Part shown: positions 13,873 through 21,023 of the stretch, in pieces
Layout: every line of letters begins with the position of its first letter
Position numbering within the stretch: position 1 is the stretch's first letter
Assembly (NCBI GenBank): GCA_022565075.1
Contig: JADFKG010000013.1
Location: forward strand, 1-21,152
DNA: 21,152 bases
DNA from: Chloroflexota bacterium
GTDB taxonomy: Bacteria; Chloroflexota; Dehalococcoidia; SM23-28-2; RBG-16-64-32
Direction of reading: 5' to 3'
The notes under the pieces: generated by a model
Database searches by the model: none
What the model was told of the DNA's origin: nothing
What the model saw: the letters and a program-made list of their open reading frames with translations, nothing else
Position numbers and translations under genes: made by a program

Positions 13873-14586
13873 ATGGACGCCCTAACCTTCGTTTTGAAAG
13901 AGTTAAGGCTCGGTTTGACACCGGAGAAGGCCGCCTCCCTCGCCCGCTACGCCGCGATGATCCGGGCCGAACGCGAACGCTCCTCGCTCGTCTCCCGCCG
14001 CAGCATGGAAACGATCGAGCGGCGGCACTTCGCGGAGTCGCTCGCGCTGCTCAGGGCGCTGGAGGAGCGGGACCTGCTCCTCTCGCCAGCGCTGGACGTT
14101 GGTAGCGGCGCCGGGCTTCCGGGGCTGCCGATCAAGATCGCCCGGCCCGACCTGCGCCTGACTCTGCTCGAGTCGAACGAAAAGAAGGCATCGTTCATGG
14201 AACGGGTGATCGCCGAGCTGTCGCTGGACGGCGCGAGCGTCCTCAGCGCGCGTGCGGAGGAGGCCGGCCGGTTGCCGGAGCACCGTGCCGCTTACGCGCT
14301 GGTGCTGGCGCGGGCGGTAGCGCCACTTCGGGTGCTGGCGGAGCTGGCTCTGCCGTTCCTGGCGGAAGGCGGAGTGCTCGCAGCGCCGAAGGGCAGCGCC
14401 GCGCCGAGGGAGGTCCGGGAAGCGCAGGCAGCGCTGGAGGAGCTGGGCGGGGCGGTCGAGGAGACGGTGCGCCTGACGACGCCGTCACAGGAACGGGCGC
14501 TGACGCTCCTGATCGTGCGTAAGACGGGCGAAACGCCAGAGCGCTACCCGCGACGGCCCGGTATTCCGCGCAAACGTCCGCTATAG
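13873..14586 (+). CDS. rsmG: 16S rRNA (guanine527-N7)-methyltransferase RsmG
   Basis: This SAM-dependent methyltransferase modifies G527 of 16S rRNA in the small subunit; its loss gives low-level streptomycin resistance in other bacteria. The SAM-binding motif is seen as LDVGSGAGLPGLPIKIARP, followed by the acidic LLESNEKKASFMERV. The family segment RHFAESLALLRAL lies before it and LARAVAPLRVLAEL after it. About 237 residues is the normal length. The C-terminal tail is basic. The start is ATG 13873; GTG 13861 in the same frame is possible, and neither has a good ribosome binding site. It is divergent from the CAP-protein gene. It is not next to mnmG/parA here, unlike in many bacteria. Confidence 0.92.
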   Translation: MDALTFVLKELRLGLTPEKAASLARYAAMIRAERERSSLVSRRSMETIERRHFAESLALLRALEERDLLLSPALDVGSGAGLPGLPIKIARPDLRLTLLESNEKKASFMERVIAELSLDGASVLSARAEEAGRLPEHRAAYALVLARAVAPLRVLAELALPFLAEGGVLAAPKGSAAPREVREAQAALEELGGAVEETVRLTTPSQERALTLLIVRKTGETPERYPRRPGIPRKRPL

Positions 14587-14616
14587 CGCCCTGCAGGGGA
14601 TGAACGCACGAGTCGG

Positions 14617-14625
14617 TGATACAAT
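14617..14625 (+). promoter_or_regulatory. Extended -10 promoter of the Yip1-like gene
   Basis: TGATACAAT is an extended -10 element (TGn plus TACAAT, 5/6 to consensus), 18 nt before the ATG at 14644. No good -35 hexamer is seen at the usual distance, as is common for extended -10 promoters. Confidence 0.5.
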
Positions 14626-14643
14626 ATCCGCGATCTACGGCTT

Positions 14644-15282
14644 ATGACGCGACTTACCCGGCGCTCCCCGATCGGAAGTGATAGCGCACGGACGATGGGC
14701 TGGCTCGGCCGCATCGCCCGGCTCGACTACACCGTCTTCGACGAGTTGCGCTCCGAGCGCTCGGCGACCCCGATCGCCATCTTCATCGTCCTCGTCGCCG
14801 GCGTGATCGCCGGCCTCGGCACCTTTGGGTGGGCGCTGCAGCACGACGACTTCGGTGGCGTCAACGTGATGGAAGTGCTGCTCAAGGCCGCCGTCATCGG
14901 CAGCATCGTGCAAACGGGGGTCTGGTTCGCCTGGGTTTACATCACTTACATGCTGGCGGCGCGCGTCTTCGGCTCCGTGGTGCACTTTAGCGAGCTGATG
15001 CGGGTGATGGGGTTCGCCTTCGCCCCGGTCGCGCTGGGCCTGCTGATAGCGATCGCGCCACTCGCGGTGCCGTTCGGACTGCTGGCGTTCGGTATAACGC
15101 TGATGCTGACAGCGGCGGCGGTGGAGCGGGCGGCAGAGATAGAACCGCGCCAGGCGATGCTCTCCACGCTGGGCGGGTTCGCCGTCTTCCTCATGTTCAT
15201 GGGCGCCTTCGCCAACGTGATGGAAGTTGCCACGTTCGGTGGCCTGGCACCGGGCATCCTCTTCTTCTCACTCGACCTCTAG
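14644..15282 (+). CDS. Yip1-family-like integral membrane protein
   Basis: The protein has 212 residues. After a basic N-terminus and the segment GRIARLDYTVFDELRSE come about five hydrophobic helices (starting at ATPIAIFIVLVAGVIAGLG, VLLKAAVIGSIVQTGVWFA, GFAFAPVALGLLIAIAPLA and LGGFAVFLMFMGAFANVM). This layout, with a short amphipathic start and a conserved LMRVMGFAFAPVALGLL region, is like the YIP1 domain, whose bacterial members have no firm function. The start at 14644 is supported by the promoter just upstream; ATG 14695 (MGWLGRIARLDYTVF) is a reasonable alternative that removes a poorly conserved-looking stretch. The gene is probably monocistronic. Confidence 0.65.
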   Translation: MTRLTRRSPIGSDSARTMGWLGRIARLDYTVFDELRSERSATPIAIFIVLVAGVIAGLGTFGWALQHDDFGGVNVMEVLLKAAVIGSIVQTGVWFAWVYITYMLAARVFGSVVHFSELMRVMGFAFAPVALGLLIAIAPLAVPFGLLAFGITLMLTAAAVERAAEIEPRQAMLSTLGGFAVFLMFMGAFANVMEVATFGGLAPGILFFSLDL

Positions 15283-15360
15283 GCCGGCACTGCTACGCTG
15301 CGATAAGCTGGCCCCATTCGGCCACGCGACGAGGCTGACCAAGGATAGGAGATTCGTCCC

Positions 15361-16245
15361 ATGAAGGTTGGACTGCAGATCCCATACTTCACCTGGCCCG
15401 GAGGCGCCGCGGAGATGGGGGGGAAGCTGGCGGACATCGTACGGACAGCCGAGGACTCCGGCTTCGACTCCGCCTGGGTGATGGATCACTACTTCCAGAT
15501 CCCGATGGTGGGCCCCGCCGAAGCCGACATGCTCGAGGCCTACACCGCCCTGGGCTACCTCGCCGGACAGACGAAGCGGCTGACTCTGGGCACGATGGTC
15601 ACCGGCGTCACCTACCGTCATCCCGGCGTCCTGATCAAGCAGGTGACGACGCTCGATGTGCTGTCAGGCGGGCGCGCCTGGCTGGGCATCGGCGCCGCCT
15701 GGTTCGACCGCGAGCACGAGGGGCTGGGCGTCCCATTCCCGCCGCTGAAGGAGCGCTTCGAGCGCCTGGAGGAGGCGCTGCAGATCGCCCACCAGATGTG
15801 GAACCCGGATAACAACGGGCCGTTCGACGGCAAGCACTACCAGCTCAAGGAGACGCTGAACGTCCCGGCTGCCCTCTCGAAGCCGCACCCGCGCATCCTC
15901 ATCGGCGGCTCGGGCGAGAAGAAGACGCTGCGCTTCGTGGCCAAGTACGCAGACGCCTGCAACATTATCGGCATGCAGGGAGAGGACTTCGTCCGCCAGA
16001 AGCTCGAGGTCCTGCGCGGTCACTGCGAACGCGAGGGCCGCGACTACGACGACATCGAGAAGACGGTGCTGTTCGTGATGAACCCGGGCCCGAACGGCGA
16101 GAACGCCGGCCAGCTCGTTGACCAGTTCGGGAAGCTGGCCGAGGCCGGCGCGCAGACGGTGATCGGCGCAGTGATGGGTGTCGAGAAACTGAAGCCGCTG
16201 GAGGCGATGGGCAAGGACGTCATCCCGCAGGTGGCGAGCCTCTAA
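15361..16245 (+). CDS. Luciferase-like (LLM) flavin/F420-dependent oxidoreductase
   Basis: This 294-residue TIM-barrel protein belongs to the bacterial luciferase-like family. Typical segments are MKVGLQIPYF (strand 1), AEDSGFDSAWVMDHYF, LTLGTMVTGVTYRHPGVL, TLDVLSGGRAWLGIGAAWF, PPLKERFERLEEALQIAHQ and HPRILIGGSGEKKTLRFVA. Many relatives in Actinobacteria and Chloroflexota use the deazaflavin F420; others use FMN. The cofactor and substrate cannot be told from sequence alone. AGGAG at 15347-15351, 9 nt before ATG, supports the start. The gene stands alone, convergent with the HxlR-type regulator, with no F420-synthesis gene in the window. Confidence 0.9.
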   Translation: MKVGLQIPYFTWPGGAAEMGGKLADIVRTAEDSGFDSAWVMDHYFQIPMVGPAEADMLEAYTALGYLAGQTKRLTLGTMVTGVTYRHPGVLIKQVTTLDVLSGGRAWLGIGAAWFDREHEGLGVPFPPLKERFERLEEALQIAHQMWNPDNNGPFDGKHYQLKETLNVPAALSKPHPRILIGGSGEKKTLRFVAKYADACNIIGMQGEDFVRQKLEVLRGHCEREGRDYDDIEKTVLFVMNPGPNGENAGQLVDQFGKLAEAGAQTVIGAVMGVEKLKPLEAMGKDVIPQVASL

Positions 16246-16281
16246 CGGAACGGTGAGGAACTAGTCGGGGTCGTTGCCAGC

Positions 16282-16295
16282 GTGCCGCTCGGCAC
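16282..16295. terminator. Hairpin between convergent genes
   Basis: GTGCCG and CGGCAC form a short, very GC-rich stem-loop in the 56-bp gap between the LLM gene stop and the HxlR gene stop. There is no T tract. It could act for both directions, but the call rests mainly on position. Confidence 0.3.
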
Positions 16296-16301
16296 CGGCC
16301 G

Positions 16302-16649
16302 CTAGGGCTTACTCGCGGCTTCGACGGCTTCCCAGCGCTCCGCCCAGCCGGAGACGGCGCCGATCACCGAGTCCAGGTCGCGGCCTTTCGCCGTGAGTGC
16401 GTACTCCACTCGAACCGGTGTCTCCGGAAGGACCGTGCGGGTGACGATGCCTTCCGCCTCCAGCTCCTTGAGCCGCTCGGCGAGCATGCGGTCGCTGAGG
16501 CCCGGGACCGTTTCGCAGAGCGCGCTGAAGCGCGAGACGCCACTGAGGAGGGCGCGCAGGATAGCGCCGGTCCAGCGCCGCCCGATCAGTTCGACCGCGC
16601 GGTGATACTTCGGGCAGAAGGGCCCCATGTCGCTGTCCATCGCTTCCAT
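16302..16649 (-). CDS. HxlR-family transcriptional regulator
   Basis: This small winged-helix DNA-binding protein has about 115 residues. The family signature is clear: FCPKYHRAVELIGRRWTGAI, SRFSALCETVPGLSDRMLAE, then RLKELEAEGIVTR, and VEYALTAKGRDLDSVI in the wing. The Cys at the start of the first helix (FCPKY) is the conserved position that senses thiol-reactive compounds or quinones in YodB/HypR/QorR-type members; a second Cys lies in SALCET. The ATG at 16649 is chosen (ATG 16640 possible); the open frame extends upstream to 16748, but that region holds two operator-like boxes. It is divergent from a small zinc-ribbon gene, probably self-regulating. Confidence 0.9.
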   Translation of the reverse strand: MEAMDSDMGPFCPKYHRAVELIGRRWTGAILRALLSGVSRFSALCETVPGLSDRMLAERLKELEAEGIVTRTVLPETPVRVEYALTAKGRDLDSVIGAVSGWAERWEAVEAASKP

Positions 16650-16650
16650 T

Positions 16651-16665
16651 CTTACGCTTCGTAAG
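16651..16665. promoter_or_regulatory. HxlR operator box 1
   Basis: CTTAC-GCTTC-GTAAG, an inverted repeat directly before the HxlR start codon. Its outer arms are identical to those of box 2 at 16702-16716. Confidence 0.65.
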
Positions 16666-16669
16666 AGGC

Positions 16670-16699
16670 TTGACAAGTGTAATCTAACCCTCTTACAGT
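16670..16699 (+). promoter_or_regulatory. Promoter toward the zinc-ribbon gene, between the two boxes
   Basis: A perfect TTGACA at 16670-16675 and TACAGT at 16694-16699 (4/6) are separated by 18 bp. Transcription would start inside box 2, so the regulator could block it. On the minus strand TACACT (16681-16676) could be the -10 for the regulator gene itself, with its start next to box 1. Confidence 0.45.
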
Positions 16700-16701
16700 A
16701 A

Positions 16702-16716
16702 CTTACCCAAAGTAAG
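16702..16716. promoter_or_regulatory. HxlR operator box 2
   Basis: CTTAC-CCAAA-GTAAG, with the same arms and the same 5-bp spacer length as box 1. The centres of the two boxes are 51 bp apart, close to five helical turns, so both lie on the same DNA face. A partial copy (CTTACAGTAA) lies just before it. Confidence 0.65.
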
Positions 16717-16783
16717 TCATCGCCGCCCGTCCAGGATCGAAGAAGCAACGTATATGCAACTGGAGGGAGAAAAGGAGGACCCG

Positions 16784-16960
16784 GTGAACCTTAAGGCTTG
16801 CGGCCGCTGCGGCGGCGACCAGATCCGCGAAGAGGTGCTGGGGGAGACCGAACTGGTCTGCCTGCAGTGCGGGCAGAGGGAGTTCACACCACTGGACAGG
16901 CTTCCCAGCTACATGACCGTAGCCCGCGAGAGGGCCCGCCGGGCTCGCCGAGCGGCCTAA
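16784..16960 (+). CDS. Small zinc-ribbon protein
   Basis: This 58-residue protein has two CxxC knuckles, CGRC near residue 6 and CLQC about 20 residues later, which should bind one zinc ion. A basic tail follows (ARERARRARRAA). GTG 16784 is preceded by AAGGAGG with 5 nt spacing, the best ribosome binding site in the window. It is preferred over the in-frame ATG 16754, which has none. The size and charge suggest a nucleic-acid or protein adaptor, but the function is unknown. It shares its promoter region with the divergent HxlR-type gene and may be under its control. The next 138 bp up to the dehydrogenase gene hold only a weak promoter candidate (TTGACC at 17029, TCAACT at 17052). Confidence 0.75.
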   Translation: MNLKACGRCGGDQIREEVLGETELVCLQCGQREFTPLDRLPSYMTVARERARRARRAA

Positions 16961-17098
16961 ACCGTCGTCTCAGCCGAACCGGAGTCCGGAGGCGGGCTGG
17001 AGTCCGATTCTTCTTATGCGCCGCTTGCTTGACCGGTTCCTTAGCGTGTGCTCAACTAGGCGCGCAAACCTTCGCCCCAGCACCGATCGGAGAAGCCC

Positions 17099-18154
17099 TT
17101 GAAAGCCTGTATCAAGACCGAAAACGGCAAGGTCGAGATGATGGACATCCCGATCCCAGAGCCCGGATCCGGCGAGATCGTCGTCAAGATGAGCATGTGC
17201 ACCGTCTGCGGCAGCGATATGCACTTCCTCGACGAGTTCGCTAACGAGATGCTCGCCTTCGCCTTCCCCGGCTGTGTACGCCCCGAGGGGCTGCCGATGG
17301 GACACGAAGCCGTGGGCACCGTTCACGCCGTCGGCGAGGGCGTCAAGAAGTTCGCGGAAGGCGAGCGTGTAATCTCATCGTGCCTGATCGGCTGCGGCGT
17401 CTGCCACGAGTGCGTGTCCGTTGACCACAGCCAGTGCTCCGGTGGCGGCCGCGTGCTCTTCGGCTGCCAGGCGGAGTACTACACGATCCCCTTTGCGGAT
17501 CAGAACACGACGAAAGTGCCTGATTCCGTGAGCGACGAGCACGCGATCCTCGCCTCCGACATTATGTCGACGGGCTTCGGCGCGATCGAGCGCGGAGAGG
17601 CCCGCCTCGGCTCGTCCGTGGCGATCTTCGCCCAGGGCCCAGTCGGCCTCATGGCGACGGCCGGCGCGCGAGCCCTCGGTTGCGGCCTGATCATCGGCGT
17701 CGACACGATGGACGACCGGCTGGAGGTCTCGAAGAAGTTCGGCGCCAACGTCACGATCAACGCGAAAGACGAGGACGCCGTCACCAAGATCATGGCGCTG
17801 ACGGGCGGCGGCGTCGACGTGGCCGTGGAGGCCGTCGGCACGCAGGCCACGTTCGAGGCGGCGACCCGCGCGGTGCGGCGGGGCGGCGTTGTATCGTCGG
17901 TCGGCGTCTACGGGCTCACCCCGCAGCTGTCGATGCCGACGATGGCGCCCTCGTTCCTGCACCGCAAAGTCGTGACCACGCTCTGCCCGTCGGGCGCCGA
18001 CCGCATGGAGTACCTGGTGAGACTCCTCGAATACGGCGACTTGAACCTGGAGCCCCTGTTCACCCACAAGATGAAGCTTGACGAGATGGGGAAGGCGTAC
18101 GATCTGTTCCGGGATAAGACTGACGGCGTCCTCAAGATCGCCATTACGCCCTAG
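17099..18154 (+). CDS. Zinc-dependent medium-chain alcohol dehydrogenase
   Basis: This 351-residue MDR-superfamily enzyme should oxidise an alcohol or reduce a ketone/aldehyde with NAD(P). Catalytic-zinc ligands are seen in CTVCGSD (the Cys before GSD), GHEAVG and the Asp of ILASDIMSTGFGA. The structural-zinc lobe is present as four Cys in CGVCHECVSVDHSQC. The nucleotide fold carries AQGPVGLMATAGARALG and ends in IIGVDTMDDR, where the Asp favours NAD. The pattern SDIMSTGF plus LCPSGADRMEYLVRLL resembles thermophilic secondary-alcohol dehydrogenases such as TbADH, which however lack the structural zinc. The TTG start has GGAG 6 nt upstream. A strong hairpin follows. The substrate cannot be predicted. 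Confidence 0.92.
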   Translation: MKACIKTENGKVEMMDIPIPEPGSGEIVVKMSMCTVCGSDMHFLDEFANEMLAFAFPGCVRPEGLPMGHEAVGTVHAVGEGVKKFAEGERVISSCLIGCGVCHECVSVDHSQCSGGGRVLFGCQAEYYTIPFADQNTTKVPDSVSDEHAILASDIMSTGFGAIERGEARLGSSVAIFAQGPVGLMATAGARALGCGLIIGVDTMDDRLEVSKKFGANVTINAKDEDAVTKIMALTGGGVDVAVEAVGTQATFEAATRAVRRGGVVSSVGVYGLTPQLSMPTMAPSFLHRKVVTTLCPSGADRMEYLVRLLEYGDLNLEPLFTHKMKLDEMGKAYDLFRDKTDGVLKIAITP

Positions 18155-18170
18155 CACAGCGACACTGCAG

Positions 18171-18203
18171 AGAAGGGGGCGGCCAGCGTGGCCGCCCCCT
18201 TCT
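18171..18203 (+). terminator. Strong hairpin terminator after the dehydrogenase gene
   Basis: A perfect inverted repeat with 15-bp GC-rich arms and a 3-nt loop (GCG) starts 17 bp after the stop codon. No T-rich tract follows, so it may work as a hairpin-only terminator or protect the mRNA end. Confidence 0.8.
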
Positions 18204-18221
18204 CACTGTCTAGCTCTTAGC

Positions 18222-18238
18222 TTGCCGATTATCGGTAA
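18222..18238. promoter_or_regulatory. Palindrome upstream of the HD-GYP gene
   Basis: TTGCCGAT-T-ATCGGTAA is an inverted repeat with 7 of 8 arm positions matching, 62 bp before the start codon. Its place between the terminator and the gene suggests an operator; no regulator is known from the window. Confidence 0.35.
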
Positions 18239-18300
18239 CGGCCCGCGTCATCGCAGCGTCTCTAGCTCCGGAACCCCTTAGTGTGAAATCGGAGACAGAT

Positions 18301-19722
18301 ATGCTTCAACGGCTCGCGTTCGGCAGCCTGGCAGTGCCGATGATCCTGCTCGTAGCACTACTGGTCATCCCAGGCTTCGACAAGCCCTGGGGCAGTTCCT
18401 CGTTCCATTTCTACGTCGTCTCCGCCGCCTCACTGCTGGCGGCCTTCACCTGCCTGATCCTGGTGCTCTCCGCCCGCTCTCTGCGCGAGACGCGGATACT
18501 CTTCCTCGCGCTTTCGTTCTTTGCACTCGGGATGGTCTTCGCCGTCCACGGGCTGCAGACGCCGGGCATCATCTTCGACGAGGCGACCGCCGGCCTGGAG
18601 CGCTCGCCGTGGCTGGCGACACTCTCGGCAGGTGTTTTCGCGGCGCTCAGCGTCGTCTCGGTGCGGGGACTGACGGAGCGTGTCAACGTTCGAGCCCCCG
18701 AGAGGGTGTTCCTCGGAGCCGTTGGCACGATCACGCTCTACTTCGCGATCAGCATGGCAGCGCCGAACTGGCTTGCCGGCTTCCCGACGACCAACGAGTG
18801 GTTCCAGCACCTGCTGACCGTGACGACCGTAGGCCTGCTCGTCTTCGCCGGTATCCGCTACTACCAGTCGTACCTCTTCGCGCGGCTGCCGGCACAGCTT
18901 TCCGTCGCCATCGGCCTGTTCTTCCTGGCCGAGGCGCAGATCTCGCTCGACTTCGGCACCTTCTGGTCGTACTCGTGGTGGATGTACCACGTGCTCTTCC
19001 TGGCGGCCTTCACGGCAGTCCTCGCGGGCTGGGCGTGGGAGCTGCTGCGCGCCAGGGACACCCGCGCGATCGCCGAGGGCATCGTCATGCGCGATGCGCT
19101 CAGCCAGCTCAACCGCGGCCGCTCCGCCGACCTGGTGACGCTGGCCGATCAGATTGAGAATCACGACCTCGAGACGTTCCGGCACGTCGACCGCGTGGCG
19201 GCGTTCGCCTATGCCATCGGTGACGAGATGGGAATGGGCGCGGCCAAGCTCCGAGAGCTGGTGCTCTCCGCGCAGATGCACGACCTGGGCAAGATCGGCC
19301 TGCCACCGTACATTCTGACAAAGGCGGACCCGCTCACCCTCCGCGAGTGGAAGGCGATCATGAAGCACCCGGTAAAGGGATCGGAGATCATGAACCGGGT
19401 GCCCGGCCTGGGCGCCATCGGCCGCGCGATCCGCCACCATCACGAGCGCTTCGACGGCGAGGGCTACCCGGACGGCCTGAAGGGCAACGCGATACCGGTT
19501 GAGTCGCGGATCATCGCCGTCGCCGACACGTTCGATGCGCTGACCTCCACGCGGCCGTATCGCGGGGCGATGCCGGCGGAAGAGGCGCGCGCGGAACTGG
19601 AGCGCGTCGCCGGCACGCAGCTCGACCCGGTGTTCGTTCACATACTGATCAAGCTCCTGGACAACGGCGCCCTGGCACCGAAGAAGGCGCCGAAGCCCGC
19701 CGAAGAGCACATCCAGGTCTAG
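18301..19722 (+). CDS. Membrane-bound HD-GYP domain protein (probable cyclic-di-GMP phosphodiesterase)
   Basis: The protein has 473 residues. The N-terminal 250 residues form seven or eight hydrophobic helices, probably a membrane sensor, which I do not match to a named family. After a short helical linker comes a complete HD-GYP domain: HVDRVAAFAYAIGDEM, the metal-binding HDLGKIG (about 327-333), HPVKGSEI, HHHERFDGEGYPDGLKG (about 379-395) with GYP intact, and IIAVADTFDALTSTRPYR. Such domains hydrolyse cyclic-di-GMP in the cytoplasm. All usual metal and GYP residues are present, so activity is likely. ATG 18301 has GGAG 6 nt upstream and is preferred to GTG 18283. No diguanylate cyclase is in the window. 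Confidence 0.92.
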   Translation: MLQRLAFGSLAVPMILLVALLVIPGFDKPWGSSSFHFYVVSAASLLAAFTCLILVLSARSLRETRILFLALSFFALGMVFAVHGLQTPGIIFDEATAGLERSPWLATLSAGVFAALSVVSVRGLTERVNVRAPERVFLGAVGTITLYFAISMAAPNWLAGFPTTNEWFQHLLTVTTVGLLVFAGIRYYQSYLFARLPAQLSVAIGLFFLAEAQISLDFGTFWSYSWWMYHVLFLAAFTAVLAGWAWELLRARDTRAIAEGIVMRDALSQLNRGRSADLVTLADQIENHDLETFRHVDRVAAFAYAIGDEMGMGAAKLRELVLSAQMHDLGKIGLPPYILTKADPLTLREWKAIMKHPVKGSEIMNRVPGLGAIGRAIRHHHERFDGEGYPDGLKGNAIPVESRIIAVADTFDALTSTRPYRGAMPAEEARAELERVAGTQLDPVFVHILIKLLDNGALAPKKAPKPAEEHIQV

Positions 19723-19756
19723 CGTCCGCCGGCCCGGCCTGCGGTGACGACAACTC

Positions 19757-19765
19757 TGATACGCT
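19757..19765 (+). promoter_or_regulatory. Extended -10 promoter, leaderless candidate
   Basis: TGATACGCT is an extended -10 element ending 6 nt before the ATG of the zf-TFIIB gene. No Shine-Dalgarno sequence is present, so the transcript probably starts at or very near the start codon. Confidence 0.45.
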
Positions 19766-19771
19766 AAGTGC

Positions 19772-20185
19772 ATGAAGTGCCCGCGAGACCAGGCCGAGCT
19801 CAAGATCGAGCATCACCTGGGCATCGAGGTCGATCACTGCCCGACCTGCAACGGCCGCTGGCTGGACCATCACGAGCTGGATGAGCTGGAGTCGACCGTG
19901 GACTCAACCGCAGAAGAGCGCCGGGCGACGATCGAGTTCGGCGAGCGGACGAGCGACCTTGGGTGTCCGATCTGCGAACGCAAGATGACGGTCTTTCAGT
20001 ACCGCGCCTACGATCTGGAGCTGGACTCCTGCCCAGACGAGCACGGCTACTGGCTGGACGCCGGCGAAGAGGGCCGCGTGCGCGACATCATCGAGGAGCG
20101 GGTGAAGGGCCTGGCGCGGGCGCGCGACGCGGAGGCCGGCTGGGGACGCTTCCTGAGCGGTCTACGCAAGAAGAAGAAGCGCTAG
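19772..20185 (+). CDS. Tandem zf-TFIIB zinc-ribbon protein
   Basis: The 137-residue protein has two zf-TFIIB-like units. The first (1-40) is complete: MKCPRDQAEL, then DHCPTCNGRWLDHHELDEL. The second (65-105) reads GCPICERKM, then DSCPDEHGYWLDAGEEGRV; here the last zinc Cys is replaced, with only His nearby as a possible ligand. A basic Lys-rich tail follows (RKKKKR). Proteins of this type are widespread and uncharacterised; a role in nucleic-acid binding or metal handling is only a guess. The gene ends 4 bp inside the convergent PHP gene. The ATG start gives MKCP, the usual beginning of this family. Confidence 0.85.
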   Translation: MKCPRDQAELKIEHHLGIEVDHCPTCNGRWLDHHELDELESTVDSTAEERRATIEFGERTSDLGCPICERKMTVFQYRAYDLELDSCPDEHGYWLDAGEEGRVRDIIEERVKGLARARDAEAGWGRFLSGLRKKKKR

Positions 20186-20877
20186 CTCGATACCGCTTCG
20201 CCCAGCGGCTCGTAGCTGCCGGGCGCGACGCGCTTGACGGCCTCGAAGCGGCCAGCGCGCAGCTCTTCCAGCATCTCTTCTTCCGACGCGATGTCCTTCT
20301 CGAACATCGTCGCGTAGCGCCCAACCTCAAGCGGCATGTGGGAATCGCTGCCGCCGACGTGCGGCAACCCCCGATGTGCCGCGACCTCCTGCGCCAGGTT
20401 GTTCTCACGCTCGATGCAGCCGCCGTTCAGGACCTCGACGGCATCGACCATCGAGAATACGGGGTGCTCCGCCATCTCCGCGATCGAGAGCGCCTGCGCC
20501 TCGCGCCGGTCGCCGAAGAGCAGGCTGGACGGCCCGGGGAAGTAGCGGAACGGATGGTTGATCACCATGAAGCCGCCGTGGTCTTCGACGGCGCGTCGCA
20601 GGTCGCTGGCGTAGCGTATGCCCTTCACGTCCGGGGGCAGGCCGAAGACGCCGATGTGGCCCATGTCCGTGGACCACTCGCGAGCGTTGAAGGCGAAGAG
20701 GCCGTGTTCCTCACGGAAGTGGGCGATCTCATCCGGACGCCACATGTGCATGTGCTCGGTGATCGCGACGCCGCTGAGGCCCGATACGAGCGCCTGTTCC
20801 CCCAGACGCTTCGGCGATATGTCGCTGTCCATCGATCCGACGACCGTATGGATGTGCATGTCGATTACGCTGCCCAT
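20182..20877 (-). CDS. PHP-domain metal-dependent phosphoesterase
   Basis: This 231-residue protein has the PHP (polymerase and histidinol phosphatase) fold. Metal-binding motifs are visible in order: MHIHTVVGS (HxH), AITEHMH, the single His of VINHPFRYF, and GGSDSHMP near residue 178. Relatives hydrolyse phosphate esters or nucleotides such as AMP/pAp, and the substrate here is unknown. GGAGGT lies just before ATG 20877, so the start is firm. A -10-like TATGCT lies about 60 bp upstream on the minus strand (near 20935). It is transcribed alone, convergent with the zf-TFIIB gene and divergent from the last gene. Confidence 0.88.
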   Translation of the reverse strand: MGSVIDMHIHTVVGSMDSDISPKRLGEQALVSGLSGVAITEHMHMWRPDEIAHFREEHGLFAFNAREWSTDMGHIGVFGLPPDVKGIRYASDLRRAVEDHGGFMVINHPFRYFPGPSSLLFGDRREAQALSIAEMAEHPVFSMVDAVEVLNGGCIERENNLAQEVAAHRGLPHVGGSDSHMPLEVGRYATMFEKDIASEEEMLEELRAGRFEAVKRVAPGSYEPLGEAVSS

Positions 20878-21010
20878 GGACCTCCGTTCAACGGGAATGT
20901 CCGCACGCTCTGAGGCGTTGCGGCGTCATCACGATAGCATAACCCTCACGTTCGCGGGAAGGATGGCACGCAGTGAGCGAGCGGGCCCTGCACCTAAGAA
21001 ATCGCGCGGT

Positions 21011-21016
21011 TACACT
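21011..21016 (+). promoter_or_regulatory. -10 hexamer of the last gene, leaderless candidate
   Basis: TACACT (4/6 to consensus) ends 7 nt before the ATG at 21024. No Shine-Dalgarno sequence and no clear -35 are present. Confidence 0.35.
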
Positions 21017-21023
21017 GTGCGGT

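Noticed and set aside
18430..19803. 457-residue minus-strand open frame opposite the HD-GYP gene
   Set aside because: Charged low-complexity translation without domains. The plus strand has complete HD-GYP motifs, a ribosome binding site and helices.
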